Shown here: positions 8,776-19,435 of the stretch, one piece after another | How the letters are laid out: each line of letters opens with the position of its first letter | Position numbering within the stretch: the first letter of the stretch is position 1 | Assembly: GCA_944472135.2 (NCBI GenBank) | Contig: OX235270.1 | Span: 73,293,168 to 73,357,167, forward strand | Direction: 5' to 3' | Source: Trichobilharzia regenti | Taxonomy: Eukaryota; Platyhelminthes; Trematoda; Strigeidida; Schistosomatidae | DNA: 64,000 bases | The notes under the pieces: model-generated | Database searches by the model: none | What the model was told of the DNA's origin: nothing | The model's input: only the letters and a program-made list of their open reading frames with translations | Made by a program: the position numbers and the translations under genes

Positions 8776-10725
8776 CTAGGTTGGAAAATCGTCGCAGAGT
8801 TCATTTGCTAACTTCCTTCTATGAGCTATATCCTCAAATCTGAACGGCAACACGCCCATGTCATTGTATCGTAGAATATAGATGACGAACAAACACACGA
8901 CGTATCTGATCAACCAAGCGTAGGCACAGAGTAATTTACACCAAAGATAATAGCATTCAAATAGTAACTTGAAACTAGAAATGCCTTTATTCGTGCAAGT
9001 CAATTTAACAATTACTCTCTCGTTTACACTTGGCTTATCCTCTCTAAACTGAGCAATATCTTTCGTCCTTTCAAATGCACCAATATTATTATAGTCATTG
9101 TACAAGATACTTGAGTTGATGGGCGTCTTCTTCATTGTGGATGACAGCACCAACGACGACTGATTGATATCAGTTGATGAAGTTAGCGGTGGATCAAAAG
9201 CTGTTGTTGCTCGGCTTTCAGATAGTTGTCTAACTGCAAGATTACCACCACTGCTGTCTTTTACTATCAGCTCCGGTTTAGCACTAGCATCTGATGATAG
9301 GTGGGCTACATGCTGATCAATTACACTGACGGTCTCACAAGTATGCATGCCTTCTGCAACTGCATTTATTTCTACTTCACGTTCAAGTTGTACAGAACCT
9401 TTGTTCAACTTAGCAGTAGTAGGCATATCCCTCATCTCATCATGATCAACCAAAGACAACTCTGCACTATCATGATCATTATCACAAATATTCAATTTAC
9501 CGTCAAGTTCATCATTTTCAAACTCTTTAATAACAGAAGTAGACAATTTTGGCTCCTCCTCGCAAATCATAAAAGGTTTTATAACTTCACTCTGACTAGT
9601 AATACCTTGTAAACTTGTAGGGTCAGAACTGCACTCTGAAGCAGTAACTCTATTCTGTGACACTCTATTCAACAATGGCTTACCAGTTGCAACTACAGAC
9701 TTCTTCACCGCACCGTTATCGTCACACAATTCGGAGTCAGGCCTGGAGTTTACATTTAGCTTATCACTGAACTTGCTTACTGGTTCACAGTTCACCTTTG
9801 TATGCACCTCTTGCAAACGTGTAAAACACAACCGTGTTTGTCTTGCATCTTGTAACTTATCTGTTGAGGATGTACTACGAAACCTGTTACACTCACTAGG
9901 TCTATATGCATTACTAGACATCATGGAGCCTTCTCGATATCCACCTCTCTGAGGCCCTTTCGTCATCAATGATTGCGTTTTTCCCTCAGACTGCTCTATT
10001 CTAGGGGTGAGATGTAATAGACTGGCGAACTTGCTCATAGATTGATTGACACTATCTTTTACTAGTTTCAGGATATCATCAAATTTTGGCTCGACACCCT
10101 CATCCTCCATACGGGAGCTTATCTTCACCCACTTCCTTTGCAGTCGAGTAGGTAGGCGTCTCGCTATTACTTCTAGTATTGAACTCGAGTTGAGGTCACT
10201 CATGCAATTCATCGAAATCAAGGTATTCTTATAAGTCATAAGATTATCTAAAAACTCAGTAAGTGCCTTGGAGTCATCTTGAAGTTGACTGCCGTTACCT
10301 TTGACAGCTTCGTATACGTTCCTTACAATCATTGAAGGTCTTCCAAACCTTTGACGTAATATGCTCATAGCCTCAGCGTAGCCCTCTTTTGGCTTCATAA
10401 ACTTACAACACTGTATAGCTCTTGCAGCATCTCCAGTGCAATATCTCATCAAATACATTAACTTCAATTCATCACTTAATAGAAAACTACTCAACATGAT
10501 CTCAAACTCCTTTACAAATTGTAAATAATCAGCCGGGTTTCCATCAAAACACCGTGGTTCAAATTTAGGGAGTTTGATGTTCCTATTATCCCTGAACGGC
10601 GAAACAGTAACATCAACCATGTCATGCTTAACATCAGACACATCGTTACAAGTAACAGACAAGTCACCATGACTTACTTTCCTGTTTGCATCCAAGACAC
10701 TCTGTCCCTTCTTTGACCCAGGCAT
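8776..10725 (-). CDS. BEL/Pao-type Gag-like protein, Gag-only element, left copy
   Basis: This is a 649-codon intact ORF starting at ATG (MPGSKKGQSVL). Residues about 50-230 match the layout of the BEL/Pao Gag capsid region (DUF1759-like): FDGNPADYLQFVKEFE, YLMRYCTGDAARAI, ILRQRFG and LPTRLQRKW. A long polar low-complexity segment follows. About 80 residues before the end there is a hydrophobic stretch (LLCAYAWLIRYVVCLFVIYI) that looks like a membrane segment, then a charged tail ending DDFPT. No CCHC knuckle, protease or RT is encoded, so replication would need enzymes in trans. The ORF has survived intact in both tandem copies, with only a handful of substitutions between them. Confidence 0.8.
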   Translation of the reverse strand: MPGSKKGQSVLDANRKVSHGDLSVTCNDVSDVKHDMVDVTVSPFRDNRNIKLPKFEPRCFDGNPADYLQFVKEFEIMLSSFLLSDELKLMYLMRYCTGDAARAIQCCKFMKPKEGYAEAMSILRQRFGRPSMIVRNVYEAVKGNGSQLQDDSKALTEFLDNLMTYKNTLISMNCMSDLNSSSILEVIARRLPTRLQRKWVKISSRMEDEGVEPKFDDILKLVKDSVNQSMSKFASLLHLTPRIEQSEGKTQSLMTKGPQRGGYREGSMMSSNAYRPSECNRFRSTSSTDKLQDARQTRLCFTRLQEVHTKVNCEPVSKFSDKLNVNSRPDSELCDDNGAVKKSVVATGKPLLNRVSQNRVTASECSSDPTSLQGITSQSEVIKPFMICEEEPKLSTSVIKEFENDELDGKLNICDNDHDSAELSLVDHDEMRDMPTTAKLNKGSVQLEREVEINAVAEGMHTCETVSVIDQHVAHLSSDASAKPELIVKDSSGGNLAVRQLSESRATTAFDPPLTSSTDINQSSLVLSSTMKKTPINSSILYNDYNNIGAFERTKDIAQFREDKPSVNERVIVKLTCTNKGISSFKLLFECYYLWCKLLCAYAWLIRYVVCLFVIYILRYNDMGVLPFRFEDIAHRRKLANELCDDFPT

Positions 10726-10869
10726 TGTTGAACTTGACCCAATTCCAAAAAAGTTCCAGATATTGCTTGTTCAAAGAGGACTTGACCGGCACCAGGAAAA
10801 ATGAACGGTGACTATCCAAACTTTCACCAACTGTCTGAATCCGCCAGATCTGTTTCTATCGTCAGAAAC

Positions 10870-11224
10870 TGTCAGCCACGTCTCGTAAACCGTTAATGCC
10901 CAGCTCTTGCTACGCTCGGGCCCACGCTGTTCCTTGAAGTTTTCAGAAACGCTTAGTAATAACGGACGAAAAAACCAAAACACCAATTGTTGACTTGAGT
11001 ATTCTTTATTGTTACACCAACATATAAATCAAGTATGACTAAGGTCTGTGAACAAATATTACAATAATAAATCATAATATTACTTCTGACGATGTTTTAC
11101 TCTTCTTTCTGAACAGCGACCGATGAGACGATGACTGTCGTATTGATGCCTCCGCGAAAATTGGGGAAGTTGATTTTGAGCAAACAACCAAGAATTGATC
11201 GTTCAATCTTCAACTCCATTGACA
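10870..11224 (-). repeat. LTR 2 (shared middle LTR of tandem dimer)
   Basis: This 355 bp repeat serves as 5' LTR of the left unit and 3' LTR of the right unit. Termini are TGTCAATGG and GGCTGACA in element orientation. GGGGAG lies immediately outside on the right-unit internal side. Confidence 0.85.
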
Positions 11225-11920
11225 CTCCCCGGCAAAAAAGGGATCCAACCCTTTTTTCCATCACGACCAATACACGTTGACTTGGATGCCATTGCGAGAA
11301 CCTGGGTCACACGGACAGAGCTGAAATGGAAAACAAACAGAAAAGCCAACACACCACAAGCATACTCACAGCACAATCTCACACATCAATGACGACCTGC
11401 GCCTCCAGACAGAGACCTCCTCTTGACATCTTGCAACACAATCGCCACTTGCTAGAATGACTCTTGCAGAATGCAACGTGACCATAGCAGCACCTCACGA
11501 TACTCTACGCACATCCTCTTATCTACTCACTACCAATTACCACTGAAATCGCTTGTCACTCATTCTGCCTCAGTTCTAGTAACGGTGACGTATGCGAGCC
11601 TCAGTCGTTTACACTCTTTCTCCCCGGCGTGTGGGACCGCAGCTAACAATTATCTCCGTGTGCATTTCATTCTCAGCAATAGCCTCCCCGGCGTATACGA
11701 CCCATCTGCTGTCCTTAACATCAATCAATTCATTCACGGATGTAGAAGACTAGAAACAACTTCAGAAGTAATCACGACGAAAATTTTAACAAAATTACGC
11801 AATAACAACAAGGTACGAAAACAACGAGTAAACACAATGAATCCAAAAACACCAATTGATATGACACACCACACATATATACAAACAGTACACACAAACT
11901 CGCAGTTCATGTCTTGATGG

Positions 11921-12369
11921 AATTCCTTTGAAGAATCGCAGGACTTACACCAGTACGCCTACAACCCTTCTCAGGTTGACGATTGTAAGTTGTGGAATGT
12001 CCGGACACAAACAAGATTAACCAACAATTACAATAATTGGAACTCACACAATTATTTAACACAAACATATGTACAATCACTACATCAAATGTTGTGGATT
12101 CTGACACGACAAACTACCCTTGAAGAACTGTAGGACTTACAGCAGTACGCCTACATTCCTTCTCAGGTTGATGATACAAGTGGAAGTCGTCCGGACACAA
12201 ACAGAATTACCAACAGCTAGATGACAGATGATACCAATTCAGTATATACAATATGAACATATGTACAAAATCACACACCAAGCACATTGGACTGCTCATT
12301 GATGCGCTACCCTTTGAAGAATTGTAGGACTTACAGCAGTACGCCTACAACCCTTCTCAGGTTGACGCC
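11921..12369 (-). repeat. Three ~190 bp repeats downstream of the Gag stop codon (right unit)
   Basis: Same arrangement as at 8327-8775, offset by exactly 3,594 bp, with blocks at about 11,921, 12,115 and 12,302. Each carries the GTAAGT string on the coding strand. Confidence 0.75.
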
Positions 12370-14319
12370 CTAGGTTGGAAAATCGTCGCAGAGTTCATTT
12401 GCTAACTTCCTTCTATGAGCTATATCCTCAAATCTGAACGGCAACACGCCCATGTCATTGTATCGTAGAATATAGATGACGAACAAACACACGACGTATC
12501 TGATCAACCAAGCGTAGGCACAGAGTAATTTACACCAAAGATAATAGCATTCAAATAGTAACTTGAAACTAGAAATGCCTTTATTCGTGCAAGTCAATTT
12601 AACAATTACTCTCTCGTTTACACTTGGCTTATCCTCACTAAACTGAGCAATATCTTTCGTCCTTTCAAATGCACCAATATTATTATAGTCATTGCACAAG
12701 ATACTTGAGTTGATGGGCGTCTTCTTCATTGTGGATGACAGCACCAACGACGACTGATTGATATCAGTTGATGAAGTTAGCGGTGGATCAAAAGCTGTTG
12801 TTGCTCGGCTTTCAGATAGTTGTCTAACTGCAAGACTACCACCACTGCTGTCTTTTACTATCAGCTCCGGTTTAGCACTAGCATCTGATGATAGGTGGGC
12901 TACATGCTGATCAATTACACTGACGGTCTCACAAGTATGCATGCCTTCTGCAACTGCATTTATTTCTACTTCACGTTCAAGTTGTACAGAACCTTTGTTC
13001 AACTTAGCAGTAGTAGGCATATCCCTCATCTCATCATGATCAACCAAAGACAACTCTGCACTATCATGATCATTATCACAAATATTCAATTTACCGTCAA
13101 GTTCATCATTTTCAAACTCTTTAATAACAGAAGTAGACAATTTTGGCTCCTCCTCGCAAATCATAAAAGGTTTTATAACTTCACTCTGACTAGTAATACC
13201 TTGTAAACTTGTAGGGTCAGAACTGCACTCTGAAGCAGTAACTCTATTCTGTGACACTCTATTCAACAATGGCTTACCAGTTGCAACTACAGACTTCTTC
13301 ACCGCACCGTTATCGTCACACAATTCGGAGTCAGGCCTGGAGTTTACATTTAGCTTATCACTGAACTTGCTTACTGGTTCACAGTTCACCTTTGTATGCA
13401 CCTCTTGCAAACGTGTAAAACACAACCGTGTTTGTCTTGCATCTTGTAACTTATCTGTTGAGGATGTACTACGAAACCTGTTACACTCACTAGGTCTATA
13501 TGCATTACTAGACATCATGGAGCCTTCTCGATATCCACCTCTCTGAGGCCCTTTCGTCATCAATGATTGCGTTTTTCCCTCAGACTGCTCTATTCTAGGG
13601 GTGAGATGTAATAGACTGGCGAACTTGCTCATAGATTGATTGACACTATCTTTTACTAGTTTCAGGATATCATCAAATTTTGGCTCGACACCCTCATCCT
13701 CCATACGGGAGCTTATCTTCACCCACTTCCTTTGCAGTCGAGTAGGTAGGCGTCTCGCAATTACCTCTAGGATAAAGCTCGAGTTGAGGTCACTCATGCA
13801 ATTCATCGAAATCAAGGTATTCTTATAAGTCATAAGATTATCTAAAAACTCAGTGAGTGCCTTGGAGTCATCTTGAAGTTGACTGCCGTTACCTTTGACA
13901 GCTTCGTATACGTTCCTTACAATCATTGAAGGTCTTCCAAACCTTTGACGTAATATGCTCATAGCCTCAGCGTAGCCCTCTTTTGGCTTCATAAACTTAC
14001 AACACTGTATAGCTCTTGCAGCATCTCCAGTGCAATATCTCATCAAATACATTAACTTCAATTCATCACTTAATAGAAAACTACTCAACATGATCTCAAA
14101 CTCCTTTACAAATTGTAAATAATCAGCCGGGTTTCCATCAAAACATCGTGGTTCAAATTTAGGGAGTTTGATGTTCCTATTATCCCTGAACGGCGAAACA
14201 GTAACATCAACCATGTCATGCTTAACATCAGACACATCGTTACAAGTAACAGACAAGTCACCATGACTTACTTTCCTGTTTGCATCCAAGACACTCTGTC
14301 CCTTCTTTGACCCAGGCAT
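12370..14319 (-). CDS. BEL/Pao-type Gag-like protein, Gag-only element, right copy
   Basis: This 649-codon ORF differs from the left copy at only a few residues, for example Ser to Phe in the NSS(S/F)ILEV block and Asn to Ser in the SSGG(N/S)LAV block. The capsid-like region, polar middle, hydrophobic segment and DDFPT end are all preserved, with no stop or frameshift. The high identity of the two units points to a recent duplication by LTR-LTR recombination rather than two independent insertions. Confidence 0.8.
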   Translation of the reverse strand: MPGSKKGQSVLDANRKVSHGDLSVTCNDVSDVKHDMVDVTVSPFRDNRNIKLPKFEPRCFDGNPADYLQFVKEFEIMLSSFLLSDELKLMYLMRYCTGDAARAIQCCKFMKPKEGYAEAMSILRQRFGRPSMIVRNVYEAVKGNGSQLQDDSKALTEFLDNLMTYKNTLISMNCMSDLNSSFILEVIARRLPTRLQRKWVKISSRMEDEGVEPKFDDILKLVKDSVNQSMSKFASLLHLTPRIEQSEGKTQSLMTKGPQRGGYREGSMMSSNAYRPSECNRFRSTSSTDKLQDARQTRLCFTRLQEVHTKVNCEPVSKFSDKLNVNSRPDSELCDDNGAVKKSVVATGKPLLNRVSQNRVTASECSSDPTSLQGITSQSEVIKPFMICEEEPKLSTSVIKEFENDELDGKLNICDNDHDSAELSLVDHDEMRDMPTTAKLNKGSVQLEREVEINAVAEGMHTCETVSVIDQHVAHLSSDASAKPELIVKDSSGGSLAVRQLSESRATTAFDPPLTSSTDINQSSLVLSSTMKKTPINSSILCNDYNNIGAFERTKDIAQFSEDKPSVNERVIVKLTCTNKGISSFKLLFECYYLWCKLLCAYAWLIRYVVCLFVIYILRYNDMGVLPFRFEDIAHRRKLANELCDDFPT

Positions 14320-14463
14320 TGTTGAACTTGACCCAATTCCAAAAAAGTTCCAGATATTGCTTGTTCAAAGAGGACTTGACCGGCACCAGGATAAATGAAC
14401 GGTGACTATCCAAACTTTCACCAACTGTCTGAATCCGCCAGATCTGTTTCTATCGTCAGAAAC

Positions 14464-14818
14464 TGTCAGCCACGTCTCGTAAACCGTTAATGCCCAGCTC
14501 TTGCTACGCTCGGGCCCACGCTGTTCCTTGAAGATTTCAGAAACGCTTAGTAATAACGGACGAAAAAACCAAAACACCAATTGTTGACTTGAGTATTCTA
14601 TATTGTTACACCAACATATAAATCAAGTATGACTAAGGTCTGTGAACAAATATTACAATAATAAATCATAATATTACTTCTGACGATGTTTTACTCTTCT
14701 TTCTGAACAGCGACCGATGAGACGATGACTGTCGTATTGATGCCTCCGCGAAAATTGGGGAAGTTGACTTTGAGCAAACAGCCAAGAATTGATCGTTCAA
14801 TCTTCAACTCCATTGACT
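14464..14818 (-). repeat. LTR 3 (5' LTR of right unit)
   Basis: This 355 bp copy is the outermost 5' LTR. Its last plus-strand base is T where the other two copies have A (GACT versus GACA). It is followed by TCCGT, the mutated right copy of the 5 bp target duplication. Confidence 0.85.
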
Positions 14819-14821
14819 TCC

Positions 14822-15190
14822 GTAGTAGCGAATTAGTTGCCAAATCACCTCTCGATCGACGCTGTCGAAGGCCTTCTCAAAGTCGATGAACTTGAGTTAG
14901 AGAGGTGACTGCCATTCCAAGCTTCGTTCAATGATGTTCCGATGAGTGGCGATTTGATCAATACATGATTTGTTTCTCCTGAATCCGGCCTGTCCCGGTC
15001 GAAGTTCTTCATCCTGGTTGGCTTGTTTGATTCTCTCCAGGGTGATGCGACCTAATATTTTGCTTGGAATGGAGAGAAGCATAATTCCACGCCAGCTTTT
15101 GCATTGACTTAAGTCTCCTTTCTTTGGTAGTTTGAATAAGTATCCTTTCTTCCAATCCCTGGGTACCTTGCCCTCTTTCCACACCTTCTC
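14822..15190 (-). pseudogene. RTE-like LINE family B, RT fingers region
   Basis: The minus-strand frame shows VPRDWKKGYLFKLPKKGDL, then PGQAGFRRNKSCIDQI and the beginning of the palm ([13 protein letters not shown] at about 14,880-14,840). The RT is continuous in logic with 7270-6190, the BEL-type array having been inserted just after the residues corresponding to RYYG. At 15,185 the sequence jumps directly to endonuclease, so the linker and RT N-terminus are deleted. Confidence 0.75.
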
Positions 15191-16085
15191 TAGCTTTTAA
15201 TTCGATTTGGATTGTCCCTTGTACGAGATAGTGGTCTGAGCTAAAGTCTGCTCCTCTTCTTGCTTTTGTGTCGAGTAGGCTGCGCCTCAAATTCCTTGAG
15301 ATTGAGGTGAAGTCAATTCGGTTTTTGGTTAGCCCGTCTTGTAGCCTTGTGGATATCTTTGTGCTTGTATACACTGCCACTAATCACTAGTTCGTTGAAG
15401 GCGCAGAAGTCGGCAAAGAGTTCTCCATTTTCATTCATTTCTCCAAGAGCTTCTCTACCCATGATGAGTTCCATTTCTGTGTTGTCTGGTCCCAGTTTGG
15501 CATTCATGCCTCCCATTAGTATTTTCATGTCGCCAGCTGGAGTATTGTCCATTGTTGTCTGTAGGATTCTTCTTTCTTCTCGAGGTCTGCGTTGTTTGTG
15601 GGTGCATAACATTGTATAATTGACACTTTCCTTCCTTTGGAGTTGAATCTTGTGGTCATTATCCTGGATGAAATCGCCTCCCATTGCATCAGGGCTTTCG
15701 TTGCCGTTAGCAAACTCATGATAGCCACGCCCTGGGTGTGCGTGTGGTTATCTTCTGGGTGACCGAAGTAGATCACTGACTCACCCGATGACAATTCGGT
15801 GAGTCTATCCCCATTCCATCTGCTTTTACATATTCCCAGTACTTGGATTCCGTAACTTTTCATCTCGTTTGCGATCTGGGCAGCTTTCCAAGTCTAGTAT
15901 ATAGTGCGAACGTTCCATGTCCCCACACAGACTTTTTCTTTAGCAACACAGAGATTCATCGTGCTGAAGTTTCTGTAGCAACTTTGTTTACAGGGTGGGG
16001 TTGCTAGCCTCACGCCTGAGAAAGGAATTGTTACATTAAGATAAAGTTTAGAGAGAAGCGACCTTTTGGGTTGCTCCCCTCAAAA
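15191..16085 (-). pseudogene. RTE-like LINE family B, 5' UTR and endonuclease
   Basis: The minus strand encodes an APE-type endonuclease in three frames with frameshifts. Blocks seen are VLGICKSRWNGDRL near 15,840, SIIQCYAPTNNAD near 15,600, a GDMKILMGGMNAKLG block near 15,530 (GDFNAK equivalent) and a SSDHYLVQGT histidine block near 15,230. The 5' leader, with GTGAGGCTAGCAACCCCACC, extends to about 16,085; related leaders occur at 60,600 and about 19,375. This is the 5' half of the element split by the BEL-type array. Confidence 0.75.
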
Positions 16086-19000
16086 TCGGAAAATAACGGA
16101 CAAACAATGAGAACAACACCAACAAAAGGAGACAGTTCACAGAAAAAGGGCAAAAAGCGACAACAACTATACAATAAAACAACATGCAATATGGTTCAGC
16201 ACAGTTAACTAAAATGATATCTCAACCATAAACTAACTGACTTGGAGCAACTTGAACATGTAAATCCAACAATATATACAATTATAGATGTGTTTATGTT
16301 TAAAAATTCCACAAATCCAAATAGTTAGTTATATGTATTATCTGTCAATAAGATTGTATTCTTGGATTCAGTGTTCGAAAGGTAAATAATTGTGATAGTT
16401 TCCACAAACTCTTGGCATAAAATTTTACAGAAACGACAGTTTTTATTAATAAGCAAAATGTAACGCAGTAGTCGAAAAGCGCGCGCGTTGTTTTGGTAAC
16501 ATAATTCAAGGTAATTTAAATACTGCTACGATTGCTACAGCTCCATCTACCCAAATGTTTATCTCATGTAGGCATCATTTGCACGGTACGTTAACACCCA
16601 TGATCATATGGAGTGACGTCACGCTTTATCTGAAGTAATAGTAAAGTACCATATTTGAATACACCAAATCTTATATGAAATCAGACTCCACCGCAGTGAC
16701 TAAGATCTATTCATACATTTCAAACACAGGTTAGGTTTTCTATCATTGGTCACTACTGATTAACCTACGGATGGGGGACGCAATCACGTAACCTCATGCA
16801 GATGTGTAGGCTTGCCTACGGTCCTGATAATTCATCCCTCACATTAATCGACAGTGTTCGTACAGAATCACACTTACGTATAGTAACAAGTTAACATCCT
16901 GCGGAGTACCAGTCTAACATGCTGTACTCCAACCACAAATATATCAAATGGAACACAAGAATATTAGATGGAAAGTTTTGTTTAAAAGCAATGCAAACAA
17001 GCTTATTTGCATAAATTAGCTGAGCGCAGTCCAAGACGAAAGTCTAACTCTGTTCAAGCAGACAGAGCCGTACGCCCACAACCAAAGTTGTCTGGTATCA
17101 CAAACTAGAAAATAAGATTATCCGTCTGGTTGCAAGTGAATGTGTCAACTTACCTTCTCTAGTTGTGTGCAGAATTAATTCCTTCATGAAAAATACGCAT
17201 ACATAGTACCAATAACTTATGGTAAATGTGCTATCAGATCATACCACAGGAATACATTTAACATACTTTGTTAGTGGCAAGAGGGACAGAAACATACACG
17301 CCAGATAAAAATCCCATAAAGTTGTCTTACCACAATGCAATATCTCGTTCGTCAATTTTTCCTCAGCTTGTGAACGCAGTAAGTGCAAGGTTGTCAGTGT
17401 TGGCAATTTATAGGGTCTTCACTTCCTGAAAATATTCCAATACGTTCTTGGCTTCTTACATTTGTGCTGCTTCCAACCGCACTGATTACTTCTGATGAAC
17501 TTCTATAAAAGGCTTCGTTAACGAAGCGCATTATTGCCACAGTTTGCTACAGTCAGTTTGCAAGAAACACAGAACATCGGACTACATGGGTGAGGAACAC
17601 CGCAGGAGAAAATATTGTACGTGTAATCACAAGTCAAATGCATTGAGACCCAGGGTAACGTAGTCAATGGTAACTTTCAAAAAGGCCAACCCGTCTCAAA
17701 TGAGTATACAACGAAAAAGCCTTGTGTCTGTACAAGAAACGGTGAAACGTTTGAATAGTCAAATGTCACAGTTAAATTGATCACAGTCGCTTGCAAACCA
17801 CGCACAACACAACCACACAAACCGCACACGATAGCACCTACCTACAGCAAATAAAAAATTAAACTGACTGCTACCGTTCTAGCGATTGAAGGACGACGAA
17901 ACCAGAAGCGAGGTTAATTTAAAAAGCGATGGCGTTTATCCTTACCTACGCCATTGTGGAAGCGACTGGAAGCCACCTTTATCTGTAGTACGGCTTCATT
18001 GATCTGCAAATACCTGGTGTCACATTGAGAGACATGCACATATTATATTTCCAATTGTCGTAAACAGAAGCTCCGAGGAAAATAATGCTTCGGGTTGCTG
18101 TGTTGTCGTCTTTGTTGTTATACCTGGGCTTTGGCTACACTACTCACTGAATCCGTAGCCTGGCTCACCTAGAACGTTTGCTAATTTGCTCCTGACACCA
18201 ACTCAAATAGAGAAGAGAGAATATAATCCTTATATTTTTCAAATCATATGTTCATCAGCGACATTAACCACAACTCAATGTTGGGTTCCTGTTCCTTCGA
18301 AACCCAATCGTTGTAGTCTAATCAGGTCAGCACAGATGAACAAATTGACCGTTGAAGGAGAAATGGCTAAGATTTAGTTGAACGGACTAACTTCGTTACC
18401 TAAAACTTTCACATTATTACTTCTTGTTCATTTTGCACTCTGTGGCACATATACTTCCCTAACTACCACCTATTAGTCAGTCCGTTTTCGTCCAGATTTT
18501 TTAGATGCCCTATTCCATGGGCACTTCGATGTGCAGGCACTTTATCACGCCACAGAATGTGCGTTGAATAGGAATTGTCAGTTTTGGAACAGGACTGAAA
18601 GAGCAGACAATTCATTAGTGAGTTTAGACAGGCTAGAATTGTTCTTAGTTGGGTTTGTCAGACAAGTAAGCAGTACAAAAAAACTCACTGAGATTTTTCC
18701 ATTCGTCTAGGATTTCGAGTTAATGGTGTTACAGAGTTTTTTCAGGCGTTAAATGGCCGCAAACTTCTGTGGAAGGGTAGTCAACTAGATCGGCAAATGA
18801 TGATGCTGATAGCCTTGAAAGGCCTGCATCAGACTTAAAAACGTCATGAAGTTATTATCCAGAACATTAACTGTAATACAACCATAAAATCTGCCGAGAG
18901 CTACTACGTATAAAGTATTTCACTGCCTTGATGCACAGCCTATTTTATTTTTTATATTCCTAATCGAGATCGACTGAAAAATAACTCTTACCATGTTACG

Positions 19001-19370
19001 TGGCCTTGTAAATTGGTTGTTCAAGCTAGTGATAGGCCAAGTATGAGTGATTATTAAAGACGGATGGATACGCTTCGGGCGAATGATGGAATCACAAATA
19101 AAGTAAGGTAGTTTGGACGGTCCTAACCTTTATCGTAGTTTGTACACTTACCGGAAAACTTTGAAACTCAGAATCCTGAAAATTCGCTGACATTCGCCAT
19201 AAGGTTTTATCGTTCATTTTTAGTAGACTGGCGAAGACTGGTGTGCTTTATCGAGCTCTTGTGCAAAGACGAACCCCTTTTCATTCACATATAAATGATA
19301 AGGCGTCGGCCGACTAACACTTTTACCTCGCTAACCCAGTGATAAGACTGTTAAAGGGGGAAGATTAGGC
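16086..19370. other. Unassigned region, no supported gene
   Basis: About 3.3 kb of AT-rich sequence with only short ORFs (for example 18,186-18,377) and no recognised domain, LTR or LINE motif. It is probably intergenic, perhaps with degraded repeats I cannot identify by eye. Confidence 0.4.
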
Positions 19371-19435
19371 ACGAGGCTAGCAACCCCATCCCGTAAAAAT
19401 AAACACCACTGCTAGCGAAACTTCAAGCCCTATGT
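19371..19435 (+). repeat. 5' leader fragment of RTE-like LINE family B
   Basis: GCACGAGGCTAGCAACCCCA followed by GAAACTTCA matches the leader seen at about 16,010-15,965 (minus) and 60,620-60,700 (plus). It is too short to contain coding sequence. Confidence 0.5.

Larger units (their letters stand above)
7271..14823 (-). mobile_element. Tandem dimer of a Gag-only BEL/Pao-like LTR retrotransposon (LTR-int-LTR-int-LTR)
   Basis: Three direct 355 bp repeats (7276-7630, 10,870-11,224, 14,464-14,818) separate two near-identical internal regions, each repeat unit being 3,594 bp. In element orientation each LTR starts TGTCA and ends TGACA, so it has TG...CA termini; the outermost copy carries one terminal mutation. 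A purine run (GAGGAG or GGGGAG) precedes the 3' LTR in each unit. The whole array sits in a family-B LINE between CCCGT (7271-7275) and TCCGT (14,819-14,823); the intact LINE copy near 37,745 has CCCGT once, so this is a 5 bp target duplication. Each internal region has one 649-codon Gag-like ORF and no protease, RT or integrase. The shared middle LTR suggests recombination between LTRs of two copies or sister chromatids. Confidence 0.85.

Noticed and set aside
9301..9612. 103-codon plus-strand ORF conserved in both tandem units
   Set aside because: It is antisense to the intact Gag-like ORF; its conservation follows from the 3,594 bp duplication.
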